A stretch of 64,000 nucleotides of DNA from Flavobacterium fryxellicola (lineage in GTDB: Bacteria; Bacteroidota; Bacteroidia; Flavobacteriales; Flavobacteriaceae): assembly GCF_900143245.1 (NCBI RefSeq), contig NZ_FRDK01000001.1, positions 744,001 to 808,000 on the forward strand. Reading direction: 5' to 3'. The notes beneath the pieces are model-generated. The model ran no database searches. It was not told the DNA's origin and saw nothing but the letters and a program-made list of their open reading frames with translations. Shown here piece after piece: positions 19,129-28,164 of this stretch (position 1 is the stretch's first letter; every line of letters starts with the position of its first letter). A program made the translations under genes and the position numbers.

Positions 19129-19432
19129 AACACATCAAAAAATCAGATTGGACTGCTATTTATAGCAACTGCTTTGGCTATTAAACAAGAAGAAAAGGTG
19201 TCGTAATACATAGTAATTTTTGCACTTTATTTTATAGCGCTCCTTCTTATGGAATTGGTCAAGATTCTTTTATGATTTTATGTAAATATTTTTTTCTAAA
19301 CAGAAAGGCTATTCACGCGGAGCTTTTTTTTGGTTAGAAATAGAGTGATGAGACTACAGACGGTAGCAATTGTCAGTTCATTTAGCAAAATACAAGTTAC
19401 TATAGTTTAATAATCCTTTTGAGAAGTATCAA
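19129..19432. other. intergenic region without a recognised gene
   Basis: 304 bp between mtgA and the AraC regulator. AT-rich, with no ORF that looks coding and no convincing terminator; the AraC promoter presumably lies in its right half. Confidence 0.5.
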
Positions 19433-20269
19433 ATGCCAATAGCAAACATACCCGAAATTTATAGTCAAGAGAAGGAAGTTAGCGGGGATCTATTGGTTTA
19501 TGATTTTAAAATGACTAATGATGTTGTAAAAAGCAAGGTCAATTTAAGTATGAACATGTTTAGCTTTTTGCAGGTGGGTAAAAAACAGGTTCACTTTGCG
19601 GATACGTCAATTGCTGTAAACAGTAAACAGTCTTTGCTTCTTAAAAAAGGAAATTGGCTTTGGACCGAATTATTGGACACGGAAGCTATTTATTATTGCA
19701 AGCTCTTCTTTTTTTCGGAGGAAAAGCTGCTTGAATTTCTACAAAAACACACTAAAAGTGGTTCTCCTCATAGAGACGAAATTCCTTATTTCGTAATTGA
19801 AAATGATGACTACATCATAACATTCTTAAATTCACTATCAGTTTTAAATACGGCGCCCTCTGATTATACGGAACGGTTGCTTCTCGTAAAATTTGAAGAA
19901 ATCATGCTGTATCTTTTATCTAAATATGAACAAAAATTTGAATTCTATTTGTATTCATTAATTTCAAAAGAGGTTTCTCCCTTTAAAAAAGTGGTGGAAA
20001 GCAATGTGCATTCGAACCTAAAACTGGAAGAAATCGCTTTTTTGTGCAACATGAGTTTGTCTACTTTTAAACGTCATTTTACATTAGAATACAATGAGGC
20101 GCCAGGGAAATGGTTGCAAGACAAGCGCTTGCAAAGAGCAAAAGACTTGTTGCAAGAAGGCCTGCTAAAACCCTCTGATATTTATGTAGAGGTAGGCTAT
20201 AATAATCTTTCCAACTTTAGTATCGCCTTTAAAAACAAATTCGGAATTAGTCCAAAGGAAATTTATTGA
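19433..20269 (+). CDS. AraC family transcriptional regulator
   Basis: 278 residues with a variable N-terminal sensing region and a C-terminal double helix-turn-helix: LKLEEIAFLCNMSLSTFKRH and the second element ending NLSNFSIAFKNKFGISPKEIY. It lies 214 bp upstream of, and in line with, an aldehyde dehydrogenase gene and is a natural candidate for its regulator (inference from position). The effector is unknown. Confidence 0.9.
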   Translation: MPIANIPEIYSQEKEVSGDLLVYDFKMTNDVVKSKVNLSMNMFSFLQVGKKQVHFADTSIAVNSKQSLLLKKGNWLWTELLDTEAIYYCKLFFFSEEKLLEFLQKHTKSGSPHRDEIPYFVIENDDYIITFLNSLSVLNTAPSDYTERLLLVKFEEIMLYLLSKYEQKFEFYLYSLISKEVSPFKKVVESNVHSNLKLEEIAFLCNMSLSTFKRHFTLEYNEAPGKWLQDKRLQRAKDLLQEGLLKPSDIYVEVGYNNLSNFSIAFKNKFGISPKEIY

Positions 20270-20409
20270 AACGGATTTAATTTTTAATTATCTATAAAAC
20301 AATTAATTATATAGTTTTTGTTTAACGTATTATAATTTTAAAATAAAAACTGAGCTTTTTTCATAAGTTTTTGAACCGTATCAATAACCTGTTACGTTTA
20401 CCTCCACCG

Positions 20410-20417
20410 TACATTTG
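20410..20417 (+). promoter_or_regulatory. -7 element of the aldehyde dehydrogenase gene
   Basis: TACATTTG fits TAnnTTTG, 66 bp before the ATG at 20484. The expected TTG upstream is not clear, which would fit a promoter that depends on an activator such as the adjacent AraC protein. Confidence 0.4.
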
Positions 20418-20483
20418 TAGTGTAATTAAAACAAAGCGTTTTTAAAAAAAATAATTACACCTTGATAATTTAAATAATAAAAA

Positions 20484-21986
20484 ATGGCAAATGTAACTAA
20501 ACCTGTTTTCAAAGAAAGATACAATAATTTTATTGACGGTAAATTTGTTGCTCCAGTTAAAGGGCAATATTTTGACAACCCTTCTCCAGTTGATGGGAAA
20601 GTGTTTACTCAAGCTGCTCGTTCTACTCAAGAAGATATTGACCTTGCATTGGATGCAGCGCACAAAGCGTTCCCATCTTGGAGTACAACTTCAGTAACAG
20701 AACGTAGCAATATGTTGTTGAAAATTGCGCAAGTAATGGAAGATAACCTAGAATACTTAGCGACTTTAGAAACGATTGATAATGGTAAACCAATCCGTGA
20801 ATCACGTGCGGCTGATATCCCTTACTGTATTGATCACTTTCGTTATTTCGCAGGTGTGCTCCGTGCAGATGAAGGAAGTGTTTCAGAGCATGATAAAAAT
20901 ACCTTAAGCATTGTTTTGCATGAGCCTATTGGCGTTGTAGGTGAAATTATTCCTTGGAATTTTCCAATGTTAATGTTGGCTTGGAAAATTGCTCCCGCTT
21001 TAGCAGCAGGTTGTACGGCAGTTGTGAAACCAGCGGAACAAACCCCTACAAGTGTAATGATGTTGATGGAATTGATAGGTGATATTTTGCCTGCAGGAGT
21101 TTTAAACATTGTAACTGGTTTTGGTTCAGAAGCGGGTCAAGCTTTAGCAACTTCAAAACGTATTGCTAAACTTTCATTTACTGGCTCTACTGAAACAGGC
21201 CGTAAAGTATACCATAACGCAGCCGAAAATATTATTCCGGTAACTATGGAATTAGGGGGGAAATCTCCAAATATTTTCTTTCCATCTGTAGCTGCTCAAG
21301 ATGATAAATTCTTTAGCAAAGCAATAGAAGGTGCGTTAATGTTTGCACTGAACCAAGGAGAAATTTGCACTACTCCCTCCCGTATTTTAGTTCACGAAAG
21401 TATTGCTGATCTTTTCATCGAAAGAATGCAAGCGCGTTTAAAACTAATAAAAGCAGGAAATCCACTAGATCCAGAAACAATGATTGGATCTCAAGTTTCA
21501 AAAGCACAATGTGATAAAATCGTCAACTATATCAATATTGGTAAAGAAGAAGGTGCAGTTGTATTAGCTGGAGGAGAAGCGGGTAATTATGAAGGCGATC
21601 TTGCTGGAGGATACTATGTTCAACCAACAGTTTTAAAAGGAACAAACAATATGCGTGTCTTCCAAGAAGAAATTTTTGGACCAGTTGTCGCTTTGACAAC
21701 ATTTAAAACTACTGAAGAGGCAATTGCAATCGCAAACGACACTCCTTACGGCTTAGGTGCTGGTGTTTGGTCACGTGACGCTCACGAATTATTCCAGGTT
21801 CCACGTGCTATTCAGGCGGGTAGAGTTTGGGTAAACCAATACAATACGTATCCTGCGCACGCTCCTTTTGGTGGGGTTAAAGAATCCGGATTTGGTCGTG
21901 AAAACCACAAAATGGCTTTAGATCATTACCGTGTTGTGAAAAACATGTTAATCTCTTACGATAAAGAGCCCGTTGGATTCTTTTAA
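20484..21986 (+). CDS. NAD-dependent aldehyde dehydrogenase
   Basis: A 500-residue ALDH-superfamily enzyme. General base Glu256 (MELGGKSP), catalytic Cys295 (NQGEICTTPSR) and the cofactor loop SFTGSTETGR (231-240) are intact. The NQGEIC context resembles the ExaC/AldB acetaldehyde dehydrogenases rather than betaine aldehyde dehydrogenases. Substrate by inference: short aliphatic aldehydes. The leader (20270-20483) holds a -7 element, and the AraC gene is immediately upstream. Confidence 0.93.
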   Translation: MANVTKPVFKERYNNFIDGKFVAPVKGQYFDNPSPVDGKVFTQAARSTQEDIDLALDAAHKAFPSWSTTSVTERSNMLLKIAQVMEDNLEYLATLETIDNGKPIRESRAADIPYCIDHFRYFAGVLRADEGSVSEHDKNTLSIVLHEPIGVVGEIIPWNFPMLMLAWKIAPALAAGCTAVVKPAEQTPTSVMMLMELIGDILPAGVLNIVTGFGSEAGQALATSKRIAKLSFTGSTETGRKVYHNAAENIIPVTMELGGKSPNIFFPSVAAQDDKFFSKAIEGALMFALNQGEICTTPSRILVHESIADLFIERMQARLKLIKAGNPLDPETMIGSQVSKAQCDKIVNYINIGKEEGAVVLAGGEAGNYEGDLAGGYYVQPTVLKGTNNMRVFQEEIFGPVVALTTFKTTEEAIAIANDTPYGLGAGVWSRDAHELFQVPRAIQAGRVWVNQYNTYPAHAPFGGVKESGFGRENHKMALDHYRVVKNMLISYDKEPVGFF

Positions 21987-22012
21987 GTAAAGGCACTGTT
22001 TACTGCACAAAC

Positions 22013-22053
22013 AAAAAGGCTGTCTCTATTTATTCTGAGACAGCCTTTTTTGA
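22013..22053 (+). terminator. terminator after aldehyde dehydrogenase
   Basis: AAAAAGGCTGTCTC / GAGACAGCCTTTTTT with a 10-nt loop, 26 bp past the stop. Confidence 0.85.
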
Positions 22054-22123
22054 TTTATTTGATAAAAATAGCTCTATCAAAGTGCTGCTCATGCAGAGGT
22101 GCTTAAGTCATTAACTTAAATTA

Positions 22124-22163
22124 AAAAACCGTAAATCTTTAATAATTAGATTTACGGTTTTAT
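22124..22163 (-). terminator. terminator after tRNA-Ala
   Basis: AAAACCGTAAATCT / AGATTTACGGTTTT with an A/T loop. On the minus strand it ends in a T-run just past the tRNA 3' end. Confidence 0.75.
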
Positions 22164-22167
22164 ATTG

Positions 22168-22241
22168 TGGAGAATACCGGATTCGAACCGGTCACCTCTT
22201 GCCTGCCAGGCAAGCACTCTAGCCAAATGAGCTAATCCCCC
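22168..22241 (-). tRNA. tRNA-Ala (GGC)
   Basis: A 74-nt minus-strand cloverleaf: acceptor GGGGGAT/ATTCTCC (with G-T wobbles), anticodon stem CTTGC/GCAAG with loop CTGGCAG (anticodon GGC, complementary to plus-strand 22205-22207), T-loop TTCGAAT, discriminator A, and no encoded CCA. GGC reads alanine codons GCC/GCU. Confidence 0.95.
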
Positions 22242-22367
22242 ATACGTGAACGCAAATATAACATATAAATTTCCCAAAATGCAAATTTCAAAAATACAAA
22301 TCCATTCTGTATGAAAAAAAGTCAAATCCTCCGTTACTTTTTCTAACTTTACATCAAAATCCCCAGC

Positions 22368-23135
22368 ATGGTATCAGAAAACCCAATAGGCTCGCTCTTC
22401 ACAACATTCGATAATAAAATTGCAACGGTAACTTTTGGTCATCCTGCGAGTAATTCTTTTCCAAGAGAATTACTGGACAGACTCACGGCCGAGTTTCATA
22501 ATTTAAGTGCTAACCCAACTATTGCAGTCATTGTGATTCAAAGTGAAGGGACAGGAGCTTTTTGTGCGGGTGCCTCCTTTGAGGAACTTTTGGCAGTTTC
22601 TAACGAAGTCGAGGGAACCCAATTTTTCTCTGGATTTGCCCATTTAATCAATGCTATGCGGTCTTGTTCTAAACTTATTGTTGGCCGAATTCATGGAAAG
22701 GCCGTAGGTGGCGGCGTAGGAATTGCTTGTGCTTGCGATTATACTTTGGCTACAAAAAACGCTTCGATAAAACTGTCGGAATTAGCAATTGGTATTGGTC
22801 CCTTTGTCATAGAACCCGTAGTCTCACGAAAAATTGGAAAGACAGCAATGTCCGAAATGACTTTGGCAGCAGAAGAATGGAAATCAGCTGATTGGGCCGT
22901 TGCCAAAGGATTATACGCTAGTACTTTTGAGTCTATTGAGGCTCTTGATATTGCAATCACTAATTTCAGCGCAAAGTTGTCTAGTTATAACCCTGATGCC
23001 TTAAATGAAATGAAGAACGTTTTATGGGATGGAACCCAAAATTGGGAAGCACTTTTGGTTGAACGCGCTGCAATTTCTGGAAGACTAGTGTTGTCTGATT
23101 TTACTAAAAAAGCATTATCGCAATTCAAAAAATAA
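22368..23135 (+). CDS. enoyl-CoA hydratase/isomerase family protein
   Basis: A 255-residue crotonase-fold protein. The oxyanion-hole segments are GAFCAGASFEEL and GRIHGKAVGGGVGIACACD, and the second catalytic Glu is in KLSELAIGIGP. The position usually occupied by the first catalytic Glu (CELA in hydratases) is Gly/Ile here, so the reaction may be an isomerisation or hydration of a special acyl-CoA rather than classical beta-oxidation. Followed by a 57-residue membrane peptide gene. Confidence 0.85.
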   Translation: MVSENPIGSLFTTFDNKIATVTFGHPASNSFPRELLDRLTAEFHNLSANPTIAVIVIQSEGTGAFCAGASFEELLAVSNEVEGTQFFSGFAHLINAMRSCSKLIVGRIHGKAVGGGVGIACACDYTLATKNASIKLSELAIGIGPFVIEPVVSRKIGKTAMSEMTLAAEEWKSADWAVAKGLYASTFESIEALDIAITNFSAKLSSYNPDALNEMKNVLWDGTQNWEALLVERAAISGRLVLSDFTKKALSQFKK

Positions 23136-23141
23136 TTCATC

Positions 23142-23315
23142 ATGACAATTCTAACGCTTGTTCAACAAGTAAATATTGAAGAAAAATTAAAAAACGCTAC
23201 AGACAATAGTTACCAAATTGGTATTATTATTGGGTCTTTTATTCCTTTTGTTGTTTTAATTGGTCTAGCATATTGGATGTATACTAGTGCAAAAAAAAGA
23301 GACAAAGAACTTTAA
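23142..23315 (+). CDS. small single-pass membrane protein (57 aa)
   Basis: An ATG at 23142 opens a 57-residue frame 6 bp after the enoyl-CoA hydratase stop and ends at 23315, before queD. It has a polar N-terminus, one strong transmembrane helix (about 26-48, IGIIIGSFIPFVVLIGLAYW) and a basic tail AKKRDKEL, a typical small inner-membrane protein. No function is recognised. Support comes from its architecture and tight spacing. Confidence 0.6.
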   Translation: MTILTLVQQVNIEEKLKNATDNSYQIGIIIGSFIPFVVLIGLAYWMYTSAKKRDKEL

Positions 23316-23349
23316 TTATTTACTAAATTTGCATCAAAATTAAACTCTA

Positions 23350-23814
23350 ATGAGCAATATCAGAATTACAAAACAATTTAGTTTCGAAACTGGACATGCC
23401 TTATATGGTTATGACGGGAAATGTAAAAATGTTCACGGGCATAGTTATAAATTATCAGTAACCGTAATTGGATCTCCAATAACAGATCGTTCCAATGTAA
23501 AATATGGAATGGTAATAGACTTCACGGATTTAAAGAAGATTGTAAAAGAAGAAATTGTAGATCAATTTGACCATGCCACTGTATTTAATGGCACCACGCC
23601 ACATATCGAATTGGCAAATGAATTAATAACGCGCGGGCATCACGTTATTTTAGTAGATTACCAGCCTACTAGTGAAAACATGGTTATTGATTTTGCACAA
23701 CGAATTTCGAATCGTCTGCCAGAAGGAATCGCTCTATTTTCCTTGAAATTACAAGAAACGGAATCCTCTTTTGCAGAATGGTTTGCGAGCGATAACCTCA
23801 AATCTATACTGTAA
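23350..23814 (+). CDS. queD: 6-pyruvoyltetrahydropterin/6-carboxytetrahydropterin synthase family protein
   Basis: Converts dihydroneopterin triphosphate to 6-carboxytetrahydropterin on the queuosine route. The 154 residues have zinc ligands in FSFETGHALYG and CKNVHGHSYKL and the DFTDLK and LQETESSFAEW segments of the family. A TAAATTTG -7 element is at 23324-23331. lpxH starts 5 bp after the stop, which suggests co-transcription. Confidence 0.9.
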   Translation: MSNIRITKQFSFETGHALYGYDGKCKNVHGHSYKLSVTVIGSPITDRSNVKYGMVIDFTDLKKIVKEEIVDQFDHATVFNGTTPHIELANELITRGHHVILVDYQPTSENMVIDFAQRISNRLPEGIALFSLKLQETESSFAEWFASDNLKSIL

Positions 23815-23818
23815 TTTC

Positions 23819-24577
23819 ATGCAATTACCCAACAACAAAAAAATATATTTCGCTTCTGATCAGCATTTTGGCGCCCCTACACCTGAGTTGAGTTTTCCTC
23901 GAGAACAAAAATTTGTGGCTTGGCTTGATGCAGTAAAAGTTGATGCCGAAGCGATATTTTTATTGGGCGATTTATTTGATTTTTGGTTCGAATATAAAAC
24001 AGTAGTCCCCAAAGGTTTTATTCGGGTTCTAGGCAAAATTGCTGAAATCCGAGACAGTGGAATTCCTATTTATTTTTTTGTTGGTAATCACGATTTATGG
24101 ATGGAAGATTACTTTCAGAAAGAGTTGAATATCCCCGTTTTTCATAATAATCAAGAATATATTTTTGGAGATAAAACGTTCCTTATTGGTCATGGAGACG
24201 GAAAAGGTCCTGGCGATATAGGATACAAGCGTATGAAAAAGGTGTTTACAAATCCGTTTTTTAAATGGCTTTTTAGATGGCTTCATCCGGACATCGGCGT
24301 GAAACTAGCACAATACCTTTCGGTGAAAAACAAATTGATTTCTGGCGATGAGGATGTGACTTTTCTTGGCGAAGACAACGAATGGCTCATTCTTTATTCC
24401 AAAAGAAAGCTAGAAACCAAGCATTACAATTACCTTATTTTTGGTCACCGTCATTTACCTATGAAAGTTACTGTGGGAGAAAATGCCGAGTATGTGAATC
24501 TAGGGGACTGGATTACGTATTTTACCTATGGTGTTTTTGATGGTGAGAATTTTGAGGTTAAAAAGTACGATTTCTAA
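23819..24577 (+). CDS. lpxH: UDP-2,3-diacylglucosamine diphosphatase
   Basis: Hydrolyses UDP-diacylglucosamine to lipid X in lipid A synthesis; peripheral membrane enzyme. The 252-residue calcineurin-like phosphoesterase has the metal motifs in order: SDQHFG, LGDLFDFWFEY, VGNHDLWM, GHGDG and FGHRHLP. The start at 23819 was chosen because the longer frame overlaps queD. Its 3' end overlaps the convergent next gene by 4 bp. Confidence 0.93.
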   Translation: MQLPNNKKIYFASDQHFGAPTPELSFPREQKFVAWLDAVKVDAEAIFLLGDLFDFWFEYKTVVPKGFIRVLGKIAEIRDSGIPIYFFVGNHDLWMEDYFQKELNIPVFHNNQEYIFGDKTFLIGHGDGKGPGDIGYKRMKKVFTNPFFKWLFRWLHPDIGVKLAQYLSVKNKLISGDEDVTFLGEDNEWLILYSKRKLETKHYNYLIFGHRHLPMKVTVGENAEYVNLGDWITYFTYGVFDGENFEVKKYDF

Positions 24578-24930
24578 TTCATTCCCTGCCCATACAAATA
24601 CTCATCTAAATTTATTTTAAACAAGGTTCCTTCAATCAAGTCTTTTACCGCATTGAGTTCGTCCATAGAAACGGCTAAATCAATTTGGAGACAAGGTGTT
24701 TTTAATAAAAATTTGTGGCATTTATTTTTTAGTTCGCAATCGTCGCATGAGCTGTTTTGTTGGTAGCTGTCTTCGATGCAACGCTTAAACAGTTGCAGTT
24801 CCTGCTTAGTAAAATAGAATCCCGTTTCTCTAAAAACGAGCTGAACTTTATCCAGGACGATATCATTTTCTTTTCTCCAGTAAAACGCTGTTCCTAAATT
24901 GTTATGATAGATCTGTTTTATTTCTTGCAT
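24574..24930 (-). CDS. conserved hypothetical protein with Cys cluster
   Basis: 118 residues from ATG 24930, mostly helical, with CDDCELKNKC near the middle that could bind a metal. Its stop overlaps the convergent lpxH stop by 4 bp. I do not recognise a named family; such small proteins are conserved in Flavobacteria by recollection only. A regulatory or redox role would be a guess. Confidence 0.65.
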   Translation of the reverse strand: MQEIKQIYHNNLGTAFYWRKENDIVLDKVQLVFRETGFYFTKQELQLFKRCIEDSYQQNSSCDDCELKNKCHKFLLKTPCLQIDLAVSMDELNAVKDLIEGTLFKINLDEYLYGQGMN

Positions 24931-25073
24931 GTCTAATTTATTTTGAAACAAATATAAGGATTATTTATATTTGTTCTAAATAATAAAATATAAAAAAGGC
25001 ATAAAAAAGAAAAAAGTAAATTTTTTATAAATTTGTGTCTCCAAGTACTGCATAGCTTTCGCTGGAATCGCAT

Positions 25074-26342
25074 TTACTCGCTCTTTTCATGTTCCTCTAC
25101 CTCTTTTTGTAAATCCAGCTTTCTAAACGTAGGCGATAGCGCACCAGTAAGAATCACAGTTAGCAATGTCATGCTTCCGCCAAAAACCACTGCCGTTACC
25201 GTGCCCATCAATTTTGCCGTTAAGCCGCTTTCAAAAGCGCCCAACTCATTCGAGGAACCAACAAATATAGAATTCACTGCTGCCACTCTGCCGCGCATGT
25301 GATCAGGAGTTTTTAGTTGCAAAATAGTTTGGCGTATCACTACCGAAATTCCGTCAAAAACCCCGCTTAAAAACAAAGCTGCTACAGACAACCAAAAAAT
25401 AGACGAAAGACCGAAAACGATAATGCAAATTCCAAACGCAAAAATGGCTGATAGGAGTTTCATGCCAGCATTTTTAGTAAAAGGAATGTAAGCGGAAATA
25501 ATCAGCATCAAAAAAGCACCAACAGCCGGAGCGGCTCTCAAAACACCAAATCCTTCTGGTCCCACCTTCAAAGTATCTTGTGCAAATATAGGCAGTAACG
25601 CAACAGCTCCGCCAAAAAGAACCGCTATCATATCCAATGATAAAGCCCCAAGAATCGTTTTATTGTAGAAAACAAATTTCACACCTTCTTTCAAACTTTC
25701 CATTATAGGCTCACCAATTTTTGGATTCAAAATGGGCTTTGTCGCAATTTGGGTTAAGGCAGTTAAAGCAAGAAGAGAACATACTAAAACAACAGACATT
25801 GACCAATGAACTCCAATCCAATTGATCGAAAAACCAGCTACCGCAGGTCCTAAAACTGAACTTATTTGCCAAACAGAACTACTCCAAGTGGCAGCATTTG
25901 GATATATTTTTTTAGGAACAATCAATGCCAAAAGTGAAAATATAGTAGGTCCAAGAAAAGCACGAACCAATCCTCCTAAAAACACAAAAAAGTAAATAGA
26001 ATATAAAATAGTTTTGGTAGAGAAATCTTTTATAAAAGGCGGCCACGTAAATAAAAACAATCCCAAACTGATTATTGAAAATCCTAAAATACATTTGAAT
26101 AGCAATCCTTTTTTCTCTTTTTGATCGACAATATGTCCGGCAAATAGCGCCATCGATATAGCCGGAACGACTTCCATTAATCCTATCATTCCTAGTGATA
26201 ATGGATTTTTGGTCAAGCTGTACACTTCCCATTCAATAACGATAAATTGCATCGACCAGCCAAAAACCATCGCGAAACGCAATAATAAAAAAATATTGAA
26301 TTCTTTATAACGAAGGGCAGCGTACGGATCGTTTTTTTTCAT
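25074..26342 (-). CDS. MFS transporter
   Basis: About 422 residues from MKKNDPYAALRYKEFN with roughly 11-12 transmembrane helices, the loop motif GHIVDQKEKKG between helices 2 and 3 and PDHMRGRVAAVNS in the central/late loop, as in the MFS_3 (enterobactin exporter-like) group. The substrate is not determinable. An alternative ATG at 26363 would overlap recJ by 11 bp. Adjacent and co-directional to recJ, probably one transcript. Confidence 0.87.
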   Translation of the reverse strand: MKKNDPYAALRYKEFNIFLLLRFAMVFGWSMQFIVIEWEVYSLTKNPLSLGMIGLMEVVPAISMALFAGHIVDQKEKKGLLFKCILGFSIISLGLFLFTWPPFIKDFSTKTILYSIYFFVFLGGLVRAFLGPTIFSLLALIVPKKIYPNAATWSSSVWQISSVLGPAVAGFSINWIGVHWSMSVVLVCSLLALTALTQIATKPILNPKIGEPIMESLKEGVKFVFYNKTILGALSLDMIAVLFGGAVALLPIFAQDTLKVGPEGFGVLRAAPAVGAFLMLIISAYIPFTKNAGMKLLSAIFAFGICIIVFGLSSIFWLSVAALFLSGVFDGISVVIRQTILQLKTPDHMRGRVAAVNSIFVGSSNELGAFESGLTAKLMGTVTAVVFGGSMTLLTVILTGALSPTFRKLDLQKEVEEHEKSE

Positions 26343-26352
26343 AGTATCCAAA

Positions 26353-28044
26353 TCAGTGTTCAATATCTCGCAATCGCAGCTGCAAACTTACTTTGCCTTT
26401 CCATTCATTTTCATCAATGCAATACACCGCTTGAAAGGGTTTTTGGTGCGCTGTCAGTTCTATTTTGCTTCCTAAATTAAAGCCTATAGCTGCAATACCC
26501 TCAGAGTTGTTTTGTTTGACAAAAAGCTTTAAATGTTCTTCTTCCTGTCCCATTGGTTTTCCGTAACCCGTGTCTTTGATGTTTTTAGTGAGGAAAATGG
26601 GGGTCATATTTTGTGGGCCAAAAGGTTCAAATTGTTTTAGGATTCGAATTAATTTGGGAGTAATAGCAGCAAAATCAATCTCAGCATCAACTGCGATTTC
26701 CGGCGTTAACAGATCGGGATGAATGGTTTTTTTGACCTCATTTTCGAAAGCATCTTTGAAAATTTGATACTTTTCCGCCGCTAAAGTCATCCCCGCAGCG
26801 TACATGTGACCACCAAATTGTTCCAGATGTTCCGTACACGCTTCGAGTGCATTGTACACATCAAATCCTTTTACAGAGCGTGCCGATGCAGCATATTTAT
26901 CACCGCTTTTAGTAAACACAAGCGTTGGTCGATAATAGGTTTCGATCAAGCGGGAAGCAACTATGCCAATCACTCCTTTGTGCCAATCTTCTTGGAATAC
27001 TACGGAAGTAAATCGCTCTTTTTCATTGTTTTCCGCTATTTGTTGTAACGCTTCTTTGGTGATTAATTTATCTAAATCCTTTCGCTCGGAATTATAAGCT
27101 TCAATTTCAGACGCAAATTGTTGGGCTTGTTCAAAATTAAATTCGGTTAATAATTCCACTGCATGATTGCCATGTTTGATGCGTCCAGCAGCGTTAATTC
27201 TAGGAGCAATGATGAAAACAACATCGGTAATATCTAAGGTTTGTTTTTTTATTTGGTGGATGATGGCTTTAATTCCAGGTCTTGGATCCGTATTGATGAC
27301 TTGCAGTCCAAAATACGCTAGTACTCGATTTTCTCCGGTCATTGGCACGATATCAGCAGCAATGGCAGCTGATACCAAATCCAGGTACGGAATCAAATCT
27401 TCAATCGTTTGGTTGCGGTTGATGCCTAAAGCCTGAATTAATTTAAAACCTATTCCACAACCACACAATTCATCATAAGGATAGTTACAATCGTCTCTTT
27501 TTGGGTCAAGAATAGCGATGGCTTCCGGTAAAAATTGGCCTGGTCTATGGTGGTCACAAATAATGAAATCAATATTTCGTGCTTTGGCGTAGGCCACATG
27601 ATCGATAGATTTTATACCACAGTCCAATGCGATAATGAGTGAAAATCCATTGTCGTCAGCAAAGTCAATTCCTTTGAATGAAATACCATAACCTTCACCA
27701 TAACGATCTGGTATATATGTTGCCACATGTGGATAATAGGTTTTTAAATAAGAAGAAACAAGGGAAACAGCTGTTGTTCCATCCACATCATAATCGCCAA
27801 ACACAAGAATATTTTCCTCGTTTTTAATCGCTTTTTCGATTCGTTCAACTGCTTTATCCATGTCTTTCATCAGATATGGATCGTGTAAATGGTCTAGCGA
27901 CGGGCGAAAAAATGCCTTCGCTTCGTCGAAAGTTTCAATGCCGCGTTGGACTAACAAAGTGGCTACAAAATCTTCCACATTCAAAGCTTTTGCTAAATGT
28001 TTCACTTTATCTTCGGAAGGTTTTGGTTTGAGGTTCCAACGCAT
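26353..28044 (-). CDS. recJ: single-stranded-DNA-specific exonuclease RecJ
   Basis: A 5'-3' ssDNA exonuclease of recombination and mismatch repair. The 563 residues show the DHH-phosphoesterase motifs GDYDVDGTTAVSL (83-95), the DCGI segment (141-144) and CDHHRPG (163-169), and the DHHA1 glycine-rich motif GGHMYAAGMTL. The length is normal and the stop lies at the MFS gene boundary. Confidence 0.95.
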   Translation of the reverse strand: MRWNLKPKPSEDKVKHLAKALNVEDFVATLLVQRGIETFDEAKAFFRPSLDHLHDPYLMKDMDKAVERIEKAIKNEENILVFGDYDVDGTTAVSLVSSYLKTYYPHVATYIPDRYGEGYGISFKGIDFADDNGFSLIIALDCGIKSIDHVAYAKARNIDFIICDHHRPGQFLPEAIAILDPKRDDCNYPYDELCGCGIGFKLIQALGINRNQTIEDLIPYLDLVSAAIAADIVPMTGENRVLAYFGLQVINTDPRPGIKAIIHQIKKQTLDITDVVFIIAPRINAAGRIKHGNHAVELLTEFNFEQAQQFASEIEAYNSERKDLDKLITKEALQQIAENNEKERFTSVVFQEDWHKGVIGIVASRLIETYYRPTLVFTKSGDKYAASARSVKGFDVYNALEACTEHLEQFGGHMYAAGMTLAAEKYQIFKDAFENEVKKTIHPDLLTPEIAVDAEIDFAAITPKLIRILKQFEPFGPQNMTPIFLTKNIKDTGYGKPMGQEEEHLKLFVKQNNSEGIAAIGFNLGSKIELTAHQKPFQAVYCIDENEWKGKVSLQLRLRDIEH

Positions 28045-28164
28045 GTTGATTAAGGATTTAGTATTATTATTAAGAGTTTTTTACTGACCTGCAAAGGGCT
28101 TCAATTATATGCTTCTTGTTTTTAAACTCTAAAAACAAAAGTTTTTAAAGCTGATTTTGTTCAA

